Source: Eubacteriaceae bacterium
GTDB lineage: Bacteria; Bacillota; Clostridia; Peptostreptococcales; Anaerovoracaceae
Reading direction: 5' to 3'
DNA length: 24,207 bases
Assembly (NCBI GenBank): GCA_902362435.1
Contig: CABIWW010000021.1
Coordinates: 1-24,207, forward strand
Below, one piece after another: positions 1-9,453 of the stretch (position 1 is its first letter; each line of letters opens with the position of its first letter). Position numbers and translations under genes: made by a program. The notes beneath the pieces are model-generated. The model was not told the DNA's origin. It saw nothing but the letters and a program-made list of their open reading frames with translations, and did not search any database.

Positions 1-48
1 AAAACAACAGAGCATACCTTTTTGAGATATACTCTGTCTTGTTGTTTT
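1..48 (-). terminator. Hairpin with A-rich and U-rich flanks at left edge, possible terminator
   Basis: AAAACAAC pairs with GTTGTTTT, and AGAGTATA with TATGCTCT (one G-T pair), with a small one-sided bulge between the two stem parts. In the minus direction the structure ends in TTTT at the window edge, and its other side is A-rich, so it could end transcription of the six-gene unit or act in both directions. The U-tract may continue outside the window, which limits confidence. Confidence 0.4.
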
Positions 49-62
49 AAGAAACGCCCGGT

Positions 63-90
63 CCAATGTCGCTTAACTTAATGACATTGG
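63..90 (-). terminator. Hairpin downstream of the saccharopine-dehydrogenase-like gene
   Basis: CCAATGTC and GACATTGG form a perfect 8-bp stem around a 12-base loop, 33 bases after the stop codon of the last gene of unit A. No U-tract follows directly in the minus direction, so it is more likely an mRNA 3'-end stabilising hairpin, or part of a compound terminator with the hairpin at 1-48, than a classic intrinsic terminator. Confidence 0.35.
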
Positions 91-122
91 CTCAATTGTT
101 TCTGTTTACAAAAGATGTATTA

Positions 123-1436
123 TTAGTCTTCTAATGGTTCAACAGGAGTGATTGTTGGGCCATCCCACCAAGGTTTGAATTCCTTAGCTGGAGCCTGTTC
201 TTTGAAGTATGGGTCATCCCAAACGATTCTTCTTTCAACTGTGATTTCCAACTCTTTTGCATATTCCAGATACTTGTCATTTGCTTCTTCTGTCAGTTCT
301 GCGGAAGAGATGAATCCTGTCTGATCCAGCTGGTCATTTACAAACAGTTTTGTAAATAAGAATCCGCCCTGTCCTGTCAGATACTGTTCGCCAGTAATTC
401 CGAATTTTTCGAAGGATTCAACCATTCCAGGTGCAAACAGGTGAGATTCAACACGAACATCTTTGCCGTCTTTCTTACCCATTGCTTCTACTACGAATGC
501 TCCTGTATCGGATACTAAACCTTCGTCCAGAATTTCCTGAATTTCGTGTGCAAATCTAGGTGGATGTGGCAGTGCGCTCAGAATAGCATTGTGAGTGTTA
601 ACCATCTGACCATCGACTTCTACTGGTTCTCTCTTGAGCAGTCCAGCTCTTGCTAAAGGTTCAGCGAATTCGATACCAACTCCGCCGTATTTGAAGAAAG
701 CGTTTTTGCAACCTTTGAACAGTTCGTCAGCTCTAATACCTACATAGAAAGGTTCATCGTGTGCGTGTTCTACGAATCTTACTGGATATCCAACATAGTC
801 GATAGTTCTTTCGATTGGCAGGGAGAATGGTCTAGTGTTAACCATCTGTCCGTCAATCCAAGCAACAGGCAGGTCATCCATATCAGCTAAAGCTGTTACA
901 GGAGACCACCAGTAAGGCTGGAATCTCTTAGCTTCAACGCCTTCGTAAACCATCATGTTGATAGTATCACATTCGTCGATGTCTTTCATTGTATCTCTAG
1001 CTACAACGCACATTGTTCCCGGTGCGGAGCCTGTTCCCATGATACCCAGGATTCCTGCTTCTTTGAATTTTTCATTGTATTCGCCCAGCAGTCTGTACAT
1101 ACATTTTTCCCATGTATCTTCAAATCCTTCCGGAGCAGCAAAGTCCTGATAGTTAACTTTTGCTTCCAGTGCTGCGTCGATTACGTTTTTACCGAATGCC
1201 AGTGGCAGTGCGTTTACTACCAGGTCGCATCCTTCGAGCAGTGGTGTGATCTGTGCTTTGTCAGATGCATTACAGAAGTAACCTTCTGCCTTATTCAGTC
1301 CTGCTGCCAGCTCTTTAGCTGCTGCTTCGTCATAGTCTGCACAAATGATTTTTTCTACGTTTGGTTCCAGATCCAGTCTCTTTGCTACTGTTGTTCCCTG
1401 TGCACCGGTTCCAAGCACCAAAATTTTTTTACTCAT
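123..1436 (-). CDS. Saccharopine dehydrogenase family NAD(P)-binding protein
   Basis: A 437-residue soluble protein. The N-terminus has a Rossmann fold with the dinucleotide loop GTGAQG at residues 9-14, followed by the mixed substrate domain typical of saccharopine dehydrogenase-like enzymes such as saccharopine and carboxynorspermidine dehydrogenases. These families make or break secondary-amine (opine-like) bonds between an amino acid and an oxo-acid or aldehyde using NAD(P)H. The substrate here is unknown. It is the last gene of unit A, with only 3 bases between the preceding M28 stop and its ATG. A GGAGG site lies 8 bases upstream, inside the end of the previous gene. Codon choice is strongly biased (CTG for Leu, GCA for Ala, GAA, GTA, AAC), unlike the relaxed usage of the gene before it. 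Family assignment is firm; the reaction is not. Confidence 0.85.
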   Translation of the reverse strand: MSKKILVLGTGAQGTTVAKRLDLEPNVEKIICADYDEAAAKELAAGLNKAEGYFCNASDKAQITPLLEGCDLVVNALPLAFGKNVIDAALEAKVNYQDFAAPEGFEDTWEKCMYRLLGEYNEKFKEAGILGIMGTGSAPGTMCVVARDTMKDIDECDTINMMVYEGVEAKRFQPYWWSPVTALADMDDLPVAWIDGQMVNTRPFSLPIERTIDYVGYPVRFVEHAHDEPFYVGIRADELFKGCKNAFFKYGGVGIEFAEPLARAGLLKREPVEVDGQMVNTHNAILSALPHPPRFAHEIQEILDEGLVSDTGAFVVEAMGKKDGKDVRVESHLFAPGMVESFEKFGITGEQYLTGQGGFLFTKLFVNDQLDQTGFISSAELTEEANDKYLEYAKELEITVERRIVWDDPYFKEQAPAKEFKPWWDGPTITPVEPLED

Positions 1437-1439
1437 AAA

Positions 1440-3503
1440 TTATTCCTCCGTTTCTTCAATGATCTTTTTTTCTATGGCTATTATACTTTCGAAATCTATT
1501 GTATCCAGCAATTTCGCTACGTCATAAAAAGCCTCCTTTTCCCTATCCATGGTTTTTTTCAATATATCGTGCTGAGAATCACGTATTGCCTTAACTTCAA
1601 GTATTTCACCGCTGAAGTTCGTCTCTCCACTATTCTTTTTATACTCGATTGCTGTAACAACGTCGTAAAGATCCGGGAACGGCAGAGTTTCTCCGTAACC
1701 CCAGCTTTCCGGTATCGATGAGTCAAATGCCTCTATCGCAACCTTTTCATAAACACGCTTATCAAAATCTTCAATCAGGAAATTATTATCCAGTTCACAA
1801 AGTTCTGTAAACGCGGCTGCCGGGCTGCCGGATTTAAGTTCTTCCGCTAATGCATCCAATACCCTGACATATTCATACGGCTGTACATACCCTATTATCA
1901 CATTGCTGAAAGGACCGAATTTATAGATCTCTTTGTGTATAATCCTGTTAATTTTCAAGAGTATCCGGCTTTGTTCCCACGCCTGATCATAAACACCACT
2001 CAAGCTTTCCTTATCGATACCAATGGCTTTTATACGTTCGGTCAATCTATTGACTTCTATAGCCCTATTGTAGCATTTTACCGCCTTTTCATTGATGGAT
2101 TCCAAAAGCACTTTCAACTCCGGATAAGCAGGATACAGGCTTTCAGCGATATTTTCATCCATGAAATTCATATAGTTTTCCACATCCCAGGTAAAATCAA
2201 ACGGCAATACCGGCATACTGTCAAACGACATATCGATGATTCCGTGTATCCTGTTATTGAAATCAAAAACCTCCGGGTCATAACGGTCTACGTTATCATA
2301 TTGGGTATGGTCGTAATTTTCCATAGCCTCAGGGTTTTCCTCTCCAAAGGATGCGCTTATCCTCATATATGTAGGTGCTCCGGCCTTATTAAAAATACCG
2401 TCGTCAGAGCCGACTATCCTTGTCGGAAAAACCGCATGACCATTATCCAGTTCCAGCTTACTCAATACGCTGTCAAAAGCCTTTTCATAGCTGCCTGTAA
2501 CCGCCACCTTGAATTTGTCCGTCTGGTCTATTGCCGGATTTTCGAAATTATTAAAAAGCGCCATATTTGATATCCACTCAGGATGCTGTTTTGCAATAGC
2601 CGCCGCACCGGTAGCAAAATCAAAGTACGTATCCTTTATACCACACTCCTCCGCACCATTTGTTATAAATACAAAAGTGCTTTCCGGCTTGTATCCTGAA
2701 TCTATCATAGCCTTTGCTATGGTCATCTGTGCTCCCAAAGATGTCGCGTTATCCTGAAAGCCGTCCCAGTAAGCGTCGTAATGTCCGCAGACCAATATAT
2801 ATCTGTTTGGATTCCTGCCGATAATTTTCCCATGTACGTAATGGGCTTCCGCGTTTTCGGTAAGTCTGATATCTGCTTTTATATTAACTGTTATATGCTT
2901 TCCTTCCTTCAACATCGTGCGAAGTTTATCTCCATCCCTTTTAGTCATCATAACCGCGGGAATATTGACAACGCCCATAACATCCTGCACCGAAATAATA
3001 TCATCTGTATACGTGCCCGGCCCTCTGTCCATTACCGTAGCGATAACAGCCTTAGCGCCCCGCTCCTCGGCCTGACTGAAAATAGAGTTATACCAATATG
3101 TATAATACGCATCCGTATCTATCAATACGATTTTGTCCTTTACATCTATTCCCTGATAATTGCCTCTGGTACCATCACCGACATACACTACTTCTCCGGT
3201 GATTCCCTCCGGCGCGGTGCCTTCCAAAAATGTAAAGGAACAAACCTCCATAGACTCACTTTTGTTCGGAGATAACACCGTGACGGTCGCCTCTCTGAAA
3301 TCCCATGAATCCGCACGCAGGCTTTCTTTTGTTACCTCCTGCAGGCCTATACTTTTCATTTCTTCCGCAATCCAGTCCGCAGCCTCATTTTCCGCCCGGG
3401 TTCCCGCAAGTCTGAATCCTTTTTCAGTGTTCCTGAAGCTTATCAGTTTTTTTGCAACAGAGAATCCATAATCCGAATCTACCTTCTGTAAATAATGTTC
3501 CAT
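1440..3503 (-). CDS. M28 family zinc metallopeptidase with PA domain
   Basis: A 687-residue co-catalytic zinc peptidase of family M28. Metal and catalytic residues are visible in order: H241 and D243 in CGHYDAYWDG, D251 in the DN pair, the E285-E286 pair in NGAEECG, D367 or D368 in VGSDDG, and H399 in YDHTQYD. A PA-like insert with GxxVKDKIVLID lies at about residues 90-205. The region after about 430 is a long helical extension beyond the usual M28 core. No signal peptide or membrane segment is seen, so it is probably cytoplasmic and acts on imported peptides or amides. AGGAGG lies 6 bases before the ATG. It is followed after 3 bases by the saccharopine-dehydrogenase-like gene and preceded after 27 bases by the C45 gene. 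M28 enzymes are mostly aminopeptidases or carboxypeptidases; the substrate is unknown. Confidence 0.88.
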   Translation of the reverse strand: MEHYLQKVDSDYGFSVAKKLISFRNTEKGFRLAGTRAENEAADWIAEEMKSIGLQEVTKESLRADSWDFREATVTVLSPNKSESMEVCSFTFLEGTAPEGITGEVVYVGDGTRGNYQGIDVKDKIVLIDTDAYYTYWYNSIFSQAEERGAKAVIATVMDRGPGTYTDDIISVQDVMGVVNIPAVMMTKRDGDKLRTMLKEGKHITVNIKADIRLTENAEAHYVHGKIIGRNPNRYILVCGHYDAYWDGFQDNATSLGAQMTIAKAMIDSGYKPESTFVFITNGAEECGIKDTYFDFATGAAAIAKQHPEWISNMALFNNFENPAIDQTDKFKVAVTGSYEKAFDSVLSKLELDNGHAVFPTRIVGSDDGIFNKAGAPTYMRISASFGEENPEAMENYDHTQYDNVDRYDPEVFDFNNRIHGIIDMSFDSMPVLPFDFTWDVENYMNFMDENIAESLYPAYPELKVLLESINEKAVKCYNRAIEVNRLTERIKAIGIDKESLSGVYDQAWEQSRILLKINRIIHKEIYKFGPFSNVIIGYVQPYEYVRVLDALAEELKSGSPAAAFTELCELDNNFLIEDFDKRVYEKVAIEAFDSSIPESWGYGETLPFPDLYDVVTAIEYKKNSGETNFSGEILEVKAIRDSQHDILKKTMDREKEAFYDVAKLLDTIDFESIIAIEKKIIEETEE

Positions 3504-3530
3504 TCCAAACCTCCTGAAAAAGAAAAGTCC

Positions 3531-5150
3531 TTAATTTTCGTAATACTCGAGCTGTGTTACCATTCTCTTGGAGTAAAGCTGAGATTCCGCAAGATATGAC
3601 AATGCTTCGCTGATAAGGCTCAGATATTCTTCCTCAGAACCTCCTTCATATTTACTCATATATGCATATGATGATCTGTTGACAGCCTTTTCATATGCAG
3701 TGTATGCGTTGTCCAGCATGCTTTCAAATGCCACCTGGCTTGCAAAATCCTTCTGCAGCACTTCGCTTGCATTAAGTACTCTCCTGTATGTGTCTCTTGC
3801 TCTATAATAAAATACAAAGAAAGTTTCCATTTTCATGGCTTCACAGATATCATTAGGATCATCCATCAAAGGAAGCTTCACAAACTCACCCATAGAACCT
3901 GCAGGAACGCCTGTCCCGCTCCCATTTCCCTGCATGAAATAAGCCGTCATATCAGCAGGTGAGATAAATGCCTGATGAGTGTATTCTGTCAGATTGTATC
4001 CTCTTCTGGAACCGGCATCATTGTAACGCCACTCCTTTGTCTTCGCATCAAATCTGTCGTCGGAGCGAATGATTTTATGAATATAATCTATATCCACCTC
4101 GTTATTTTCCACACCAAGCGCCAGGAATTCCGATATCGTTGCAAATCTGTCTCTGGATTCATCGATATATTCCTCCCATACAGGCAGATTGTATTTATCC
4201 CCGTCTTTTCCGGCAAAGTGGTTTGTAACTACTACATAATTTCCTCTTTCACCGGCATCTCCCGGATATCTTATATTAAAATGGTCGCAGTTGGACTCGA
4301 CAACACAGACCTCACCGCTTTTATCCGTCATAAGATAATTCCCTACAGCGCCGAACTTCGGTACTTCTCTCAGCCACTCGATAGCTTCCTCTTTGGTTTT
4401 GCAGCACTGTACAAGATGATGATATATTATATTCGTGTCTATTCCCCAGTCACAGTCAGGTCTGTTAAACTGCATAGTCATTGCCCAGCCAAAGCCATAG
4501 CTGTTCAATCCCGTTTGACAGTGCGGCTTTCCTATTGTTCCGAAAGCCACATAATTAGGTCCTTCTTCAGGATAAGCAATAATTATGACTCTGTCGGGAG
4601 TCTCATCAGAAGGAGAACCGCTGACTCCTACCAATGGCTTTCCATCCTTTGTAGCATCTGCCGCCACAGCCAATCCGTTGCAGTACGTTTTTGGAGTATC
4701 ACATGCCGGTGCATCATTATCAAATCCCAGCTCCTCTGGATAAGGTCCCTCCGCTCTTGCCCATCTTACAGACGGGTATACTGCCAGCATAATAACGTCA
4801 AGATATGTGATTTCAACACCTTTGTTGACACAGCCCTCTACTATGCCCTCACACCACTCTCTGAAGGTGGGATCGTATTTATCTGCCATGAAAGCCTGCG
4901 TCTTGAGATCTTTAGTTGCGGTTTCCTCTCCGTTTGTTTGATAAAGAGCTGCTTTAAGCACCGTGATCAGAGCATGTATCTTAAAAGCCAGCTTTTCACC
5001 GTATTGACGACCCATTTCATGATTGTTTCCTCTCAAAACCAGAATTTGAGGTATCCCCTTTGTCGTCTGGACAGGTGGGGCGATAGTTTCATTTTCCCCT
5101 CCGTAAAGGTGTGATACTTTTTCTCTGAGTTCTTTCATATTCTCATACAC
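3531..5150 (-). CDS. C45-type autoproteolytic acyltransferase/amidohydrolase, paralog 1
   Basis: A 539-residue NTN-hydrolase-like protein of the acyl-CoA:6-aminopenicillanate acyltransferase (C45) type. These enzymes cleave themselves before a Cys that then becomes the N-terminal nucleophile for amide hydrolysis or acyl transfer. The candidate is C157 in TYCNGLAVAAD. The later stretch GNYVVVTNHFAG matches the family's conserved TNHF segment. Conserved N-terminal LRGNNHEMGRQYG also fits. There is no signal peptide. The start is GTG, chosen because GAGGAGG lies 8 bases upstream; an internal ATG at 5138 would be about 20 bases away. It is the fourth gene of unit A. The gene at 20190-21848 is a clear paralog (shared SDETPDRVI and DPNDICEAM-like/DPFEMLETM regions), placed in a separate operon with the same control elements. 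The true reaction could be amidase, peptidase or acyl transfer. Confidence 0.82.
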   Translation of the reverse strand: MYENMKELREKVSHLYGGENETIAPPVQTTKGIPQILVLRGNNHEMGRQYGEKLAFKIHALITVLKAALYQTNGEETATKDLKTQAFMADKYDPTFREWCEGIVEGCVNKGVEITYLDVIMLAVYPSVRWARAEGPYPEELGFDNDAPACDTPKTYCNGLAVAADATKDGKPLVGVSGSPSDETPDRVIIIAYPEEGPNYVAFGTIGKPHCQTGLNSYGFGWAMTMQFNRPDCDWGIDTNIIYHHLVQCCKTKEEAIEWLREVPKFGAVGNYLMTDKSGEVCVVESNCDHFNIRYPGDAGERGNYVVVTNHFAGKDGDKYNLPVWEEYIDESRDRFATISEFLALGVENNEVDIDYIHKIIRSDDRFDAKTKEWRYNDAGSRRGYNLTEYTHQAFISPADMTAYFMQGNGSGTGVPAGSMGEFVKLPLMDDPNDICEAMKMETFFVFYYRARDTYRRVLNASEVLQKDFASQVAFESMLDNAYTAYEKAVNRSSYAYMSKYEGGSEEEYLSLISEALSYLAESQLYSKRMVTQLEYYEN

Positions 5151-5177
5151 TTTTCTATCCTCCTCAAAAGTTCTTAT

Positions 5178-6683
5178 CTATCTTTCATATGACATTATAG
5201 AATTTGCTGCTACTACACCTGACGCTACAGATAATCCCGCACATGTAGCGCATATGTCATAATATGTATCTCCGAAGGCGCTTCCCATTTCAGCTCCGCC
5301 AGCATATACTCCTGTTATCGGTTTTTTATTCACATCGAGCACTCGTAATTTGGCATCTGTTTTTACTCCGCCAAGTGTACACCAGTAACTCCCTGCATAT
5401 TCAAAGGCGTAATAGCCTTTGCCCTCTTTTATTTCTCTCATAAACATCGGAGATTTGAAGTGTTCAGTATCTTCCCCGTTTCTGCACATCTCATTATATC
5501 TGGCTACGGTTTTTTCAAGGTTCTTAAGCCCAAAATGCTCCGCTATCCCGGAAAGCGTATCGGCCTTAAATCCCCAGCCCTCCTGCTCTGCCTGAGCAAA
5601 CTGTTCCTTGGCTTTGTCAAGTACCGGTACGAACATATGACTTCCAAAATCCCAGTCCGGCTCTCCCAGATACTTGTATATGCCTTCTTCACAGCATCCG
5701 TCATAATATTCGCCATCCATGACTACATACACATTGCCTATATTTACAGTCGGATAAGCGCCTGTTGCCAGCGGAATCGTTGCCATAAGCTCTTCATTGA
5801 AGAACCTCTCTCCTTCCGAATCCACCATGAGCCCTCCGTATGTGGCAAAACCCAGATTATCATTATCCATACGAAAATCCTTATCAAACATATACTCTCT
5901 GTGCTTCAGACTTGCTCCACATACTTCATTACATGTAAGTCCGAATGAAGTGTCCAGAATTCCTCCCGCCGCAGCGGCCATCTTTATGCCGTCGCCTGTA
6001 TTATTGGGGGATCCCAGATTACAGAAGGGAGCTCCTTTGAAAAGTTCTTTCATCATTTCCTTATTATTTCCAAACCCGCCTGTAGCCAAAAATACCGCTG
6101 TTGTTTTTATTTCCACCTCGCCTCCGGATTTTGTAGCAGCCTTTATTCCGACCACTCTGCCGTCTTCAAGTATCAGCTCTTTTCCGCTGCAGCCGAACAT
6201 GATATTTACTCCGACTCTTTTCAGCGCCTTCTCTAAAACCTCTGCGCGATCCTTACCGTATTCGTTTATAAGATGCAGCGGGCTCCACATCATATCATTC
6301 AAATACTTTTCTTTGTTTTCCATATCTACCCAGTCTGCATAAGCCGAAAATGTAAAACCCATGTCGGTAAGAATCCTCTCGGCTTCAGCGCTGCTGTCAA
6401 GTAATACGTTTATTAGCTTTGGATTGATCTGACCCTTTGCCCATGATGTCATGCGGTTATACAGGTTTTTCTTGTTCGCTATCGTTATTCCTTTTGTTTT
6501 CTGAAAATCTGTCTCGCACCCCATAAATCCGCTTAGTCTCGCAAAATTTGACGACCTGAAACTGCTTCCCTTCTCCAATAGTATAACATTCTTTCCTTCC
6601 TTCGCCAGCTTATACGCAGCGACACTGCCTGCCGCCCCGCCGCCTACAACAACAGCGTATGCTTCATATACTTTCTTACTCAT
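5178..6683 (-). CDS. FAD-dependent oxidoreductase, fumarate reductase flavoprotein type
   Basis: A 501-residue flavoprotein. The FAD-binding loop VVVGGGAAGSVAA is near residues 11-23, ATGGFG follows in the middle, and the C-terminal GGVKTDAKLRVLD plus GVYAGGAEMGSAFGD complete the FAD/succinate dehydrogenase-fumarate reductase fold. Family members reduce C=C bonds next to carboxylates or ketones (fumarate, urocanate, acrylates) or dehydrogenate ketosteroids. No FMN-binding domain, heme motif, signal peptide or Tat motif is seen, so it is probably cytoplasmic and takes electrons from a diffusible donor. I chose the ATG at 6683 because AGGAAAG lies 8 bases before it; an in-frame GTG two codons earlier is possible. 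It is the third gene in unit A, between the MFS transporter and the C45 enzyme. Together with the BaiCD-like reductase of unit C it suggests reduction of an unsaturated substrate. Confidence 0.85.
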   Translation of the reverse strand: MSKKVYEAYAVVVGGGAAGSVAAYKLAKEGKNVILLEKGSSFRSSNFARLSGFMGCETDFQKTKGITIANKKNLYNRMTSWAKGQINPKLINVLLDSSAEAERILTDMGFTFSAYADWVDMENKEKYLNDMMWSPLHLINEYGKDRAEVLEKALKRVGVNIMFGCSGKELILEDGRVVGIKAATKSGGEVEIKTTAVFLATGGFGNNKEMMKELFKGAPFCNLGSPNNTGDGIKMAAAAGGILDTSFGLTCNEVCGASLKHREYMFDKDFRMDNDNLGFATYGGLMVDSEGERFFNEELMATIPLATGAYPTVNIGNVYVVMDGEYYDGCCEEGIYKYLGEPDWDFGSHMFVPVLDKAKEQFAQAEQEGWGFKADTLSGIAEHFGLKNLEKTVARYNEMCRNGEDTEHFKSPMFMREIKEGKGYYAFEYAGSYWCTLGGVKTDAKLRVLDVNKKPITGVYAGGAEMGSAFGDTYYDICATCAGLSVASGVVAANSIMSYER

Positions 6684-6725
6684 AACCACTTCTTTCCTAA
6701 TTTATCTTTATCATTGTATACCCGT

Positions 6726-7952
6726 TCATGATTTTCTCTGTGGTCTAACGCATATAGCTAAAATGAAAATTACTAAAACACAAAGCGCTGTCAACATTAT
6801 CCATGCCGCTGTATAACTGCCGGTTTTATCATATATCATACTGATAACCACCTGCAGCATTCCCGCAAGACCATTTCCTATACTGAACATTCCCATTAAC
6901 GTACCGAAATGAGATTTTCCGTACATGAGCGGCAACACCATCTGTATTGAAATCGTAGCGAAAGGAATTCCCAAACCATAAAGCACAATAAACAATACCA
7001 TCAATATCGGTGAATCAAACAACCCGTTCATCCAAAATGCAATGAAGCACACCAGAAACAGTACCGCTTCTATAAGATTCGTCTTATATACCCCTAGTTT
7101 ATCGTAAAGCATACCTACTGCTATTTTTCCTATAATCAGCACACCTGACGCATATGATATTATCATGGCTGCTTTCTCAGACGACATTCCATTATCCGTC
7201 ATAAACGGAACCCCATGATTCAATATTGCCATAGCTACAAAGGGTAAAATAGTATATGCAATAAATACCGCCCATGTCTGCGGCTTTTTAAATGCTTCTC
7301 CAAGAGTAAAGTCGTTTTCCAAGGCCACATTGTCTGTTTCTCGACATTTCACTTCCTCCGCAGCTGTACTCTGTTGATTTCTTTTCATGAAAATCAACAC
7401 CAGCGGAGTCAGAATAACAAGCACGCAGGCTCCGCCGAAAGCAAATGAATATCTCCACCCGAAATTTTCTATTATATATGTATAGAGCGGATTAAGTATC
7501 ATAGCCCCAAAGCCGCTTCCGACAAAAGCAATGCCTAACGCGGTTCCCTCGTTCTTATTTCTGAACCAGTCCTTAATAACTATCGAAATCGGTATATTGC
7601 AGGTCATGGAAATCGATATTCCCATCAATACAGACGCTGCATAAAAATACACTATAGACGGCGCTATGGCATATATGAACAAACATACACTGCAGCAAAG
7701 GACACCTATCATCATCAGTATTTTGATATTGTATTTTTCAAGCAGCTTCCCTGCAAACAACGAAGATAATATCATTGCAAATGCCTGCATTGTCGTTATG
7801 AGCGAAAAATCCGTCCTCGATATCCCGAATTCATCGGTTACCGGTTTAAGATATACTCCCATACAGCTTATACATGTTGCAAAAATAAACATTAATATAA
7901 GGAATGATACTGCTACAATCACCCATCCTCTGTAATTTCCTTCCTTTGACAA
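6726..7952 (-). CDS. MFS transporter, monocarboxylate/organic acid type
   Basis: A 408-residue, roughly 12-helix major facilitator protein. The first helix begins at about residue 9 (GWVIVAVSFLILMFIF). GKLLEKYNIK after helix 2 corresponds to the MFS loop 2-3 signature region. A central hydrophilic loop lies at about residues 190-215 (KRNQQSTAAEEVKCRETD), and the C-terminus is short and basic. The start is TTG: GGAGG lies 8 bases upstream and no ATG is nearby. It begins 4 bases after the M28 gene stop, so the two are probably translationally coupled. It resembles the MCT/OFA-like branch that moves carboxylates or similar anions. The operon suggests import of the compound attacked by the hydrolases, but export of a product is equally possible. 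It is not a close relative of the other MFS gene in the window at 18530-19774. Confidence 0.85.
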   Translation of the reverse strand: MSKEGNYRGWVIVAVSFLILMFIFATCISCMGVYLKPVTDEFGISRTDFSLITTMQAFAMILSSLFAGKLLEKYNIKILMMIGVLCCSVCLFIYAIAPSIVYFYAASVLMGISISMTCNIPISIVIKDWFRNKNEGTALGIAFVGSGFGAMILNPLYTYIIENFGWRYSFAFGGACVLVILTPLVLIFMKRNQQSTAAEEVKCRETDNVALENDFTLGEAFKKPQTWAVFIAYTILPFVAMAILNHGVPFMTDNGMSSEKAAMIISYASGVLIIGKIAVGMLYDKLGVYKTNLIEAVLFLVCFIAFWMNGLFDSPILMVLFIVLYGLGIPFATISIQMVLPLMYGKSHFGTLMGMFSIGNGLAGMLQVVISMIYDKTGSYTAAWIMLTALCVLVIFILAICVRPQRKS

Positions 7953-7956
7953 AATA

Positions 7957-9390
7957 TTACCTCCATTCCTTATCTGTATCTTTACTATATATATCCCATA
8001 CCTTATAAATCAGTTCCAGATACATGTCCGCCACAGGCTCAAGAGACTCCTGATGCACCTTATCCACATCATCGCTGTCATGAAACAGATACATTGGTGT
8101 CGATATGATACTTACTACCGGAATACCCCTGGCATTAAAATCGTAAGCATCGGAGCATACATCGCCTGATTTGTACTCGCCCTCAGATTTGTGATGTACA
8201 GGTAATACCATTGTTTTTTCCAGTCCGTGTTTTCTGACTGCATCATACACGATTTCCGGAAGACCGTATACATCGGTAACATACACTATTCTTGATTCTG
8301 ATTCGTCGTGCAGAACGATTTCGTTGTCATCGCCCAATTCCATAGCTTTCCCTATATGCTCCACAGCAAAATCCAGAATCAGGTTTTCATTATTTTTAAT
8401 TCTCTTGTTTATGAATCCTACATGCCCTTCGTAGTCCGTATAGTGACTGTCTGTGGAAAGAAACATCAATGTGGTTTTAATTTCTTCCTTTGGACGGGCG
8501 GCAAAATATTTCGCAAGAGAAAAAACCACCGACATGCCGCTGGCATCCTGTACTGCACCTCTGCATATAGCATCATGATGCGAATGCACCACTATTATGT
8601 CATCGGACATACCTCTGATTATCCCTTTGACATTAAGAGCTTCTTTTAATTCATATACCGTTTTTACATGCAGGGATCCCTTTGATACGACATTGCTTTT
8701 CACAGCTGCCTTCAGTTTCTCTCCGTCTTTTTTTGACACCCACAGGGCCGGAAGTTCCATATATCCGCCCACATTTACTATGTCCGTATAATCCTCATGA
8801 AAATAATGGCAATCCATAAAATCGTGAAGTATGCCTATGAACCCCGAAGCGCCGGCATTTTTAGCTCGCAGGTAATTAAACGGCCAGTTATTTGGCGAAT
8901 AAATATTATACTGCTTCATTTTTCTGTTGAATTTATTATGAGGATCATAAACCTTCATATCTGCAAACTTTTCTATAAACCCACGCTGATCATTCGGCAG
9001 GAAATATACATCGCAAACAACTATTTTTCCCCTTACATCAATTTCTTCAAAATCCTCTTCCAAGCCTTTGCCCATATAAACTACATCCGCATCCTTTACC
9101 TCTGAATTAAACTCGCCTGTTTCAGCTCCGCGGTTCGTTCCGTTGGCAAGACAGCATTCTATATTTTCCCCGTTAATATTCAGCTCACATATCGATGTTT
9201 CACGGCATACCGACGGTACACTTTCTATCTCCACGTCATTGAGTCCGAGCTCATCAAAAACATCTTTTACATACTCTGCGGATTCACGTCCTTCTTTAGT
9301 CCCTGTCAGTCTGTGCGGCCATTTTGTAAAGCCTTTTATCCATGTCATCATATCTTCTCTGGAAGGTTTTTGCCTTTCGATACTGTTCAT
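7957..9390 (-). CDS. M28-like metallopeptidase, divergent at the catalytic Glu pair
   Basis: A 477-residue M28-fold protein and first gene of unit A. Conserved metal-site positions are H271 and D273 in HSHHDA, D282 in QDASG, D414 in SDAYDF, and H437 in LFHDSDD. The segment that normally carries the catalytic Glu-Glu pair reads FLSTDSHYTDYEGHVGF (from about residue 310), so the pair is replaced by Asp-Ser-His. A PA-like region with IDVRGKIVVCD lies at about 95-240. No export signal is seen. GGAG lies 10 bases before the ATG, and the leader from the predicted start point is about 55 bases. It overlaps no neighbour and is followed after 4 bases by the MFS gene. It may be a hydrolase with altered metal ligands or one that has lost peptidase activity; it is not a close copy of the second M28 gene. 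Confidence 0.8.
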   Translation of the reverse strand: MNSIERQKPSREDMMTWIKGFTKWPHRLTGTKEGRESAEYVKDVFDELGLNDVEIESVPSVCRETSICELNINGENIECCLANGTNRGAETGEFNSEVKDADVVYMGKGLEEDFEEIDVRGKIVVCDVYFLPNDQRGFIEKFADMKVYDPHNKFNRKMKQYNIYSPNNWPFNYLRAKNAGASGFIGILHDFMDCHYFHEDYTDIVNVGGYMELPALWVSKKDGEKLKAAVKSNVVSKGSLHVKTVYELKEALNVKGIIRGMSDDIIVVHSHHDAICRGAVQDASGMSVVFSLAKYFAARPKEEIKTTLMFLSTDSHYTDYEGHVGFINKRIKNNENLILDFAVEHIGKAMELGDDNEIVLHDESESRIVYVTDVYGLPEIVYDAVRKHGLEKTMVLPVHHKSEGEYKSGDVCSDAYDFNARGIPVVSIISTPMYLFHDSDDVDKVHQESLEPVADMYLELIYKVWDIYSKDTDKEWR

Positions 9391-9453
9391 TTGTCGAATT
9401 CTCCGTTTCTTATTTCTTCATTTTGATTTTATACTTATATGAAACTTCATTCA

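Noticed and set aside
3975..5114. Long plus-strand open frame of 379 codons
   Set aside because: It lies wholly antisense to the well-conserved C45 gene, has no ribosome site and encodes a low-complexity Ser/Ile/Cys-rich product with no family features.
5379..5384. Isolated TGTACA inside the FAD oxidoreductase gene as a further operator
   Set aside because: Only the 6-base core matches, no partner at 22 bp, and it is within coding sequence far from a promoter.
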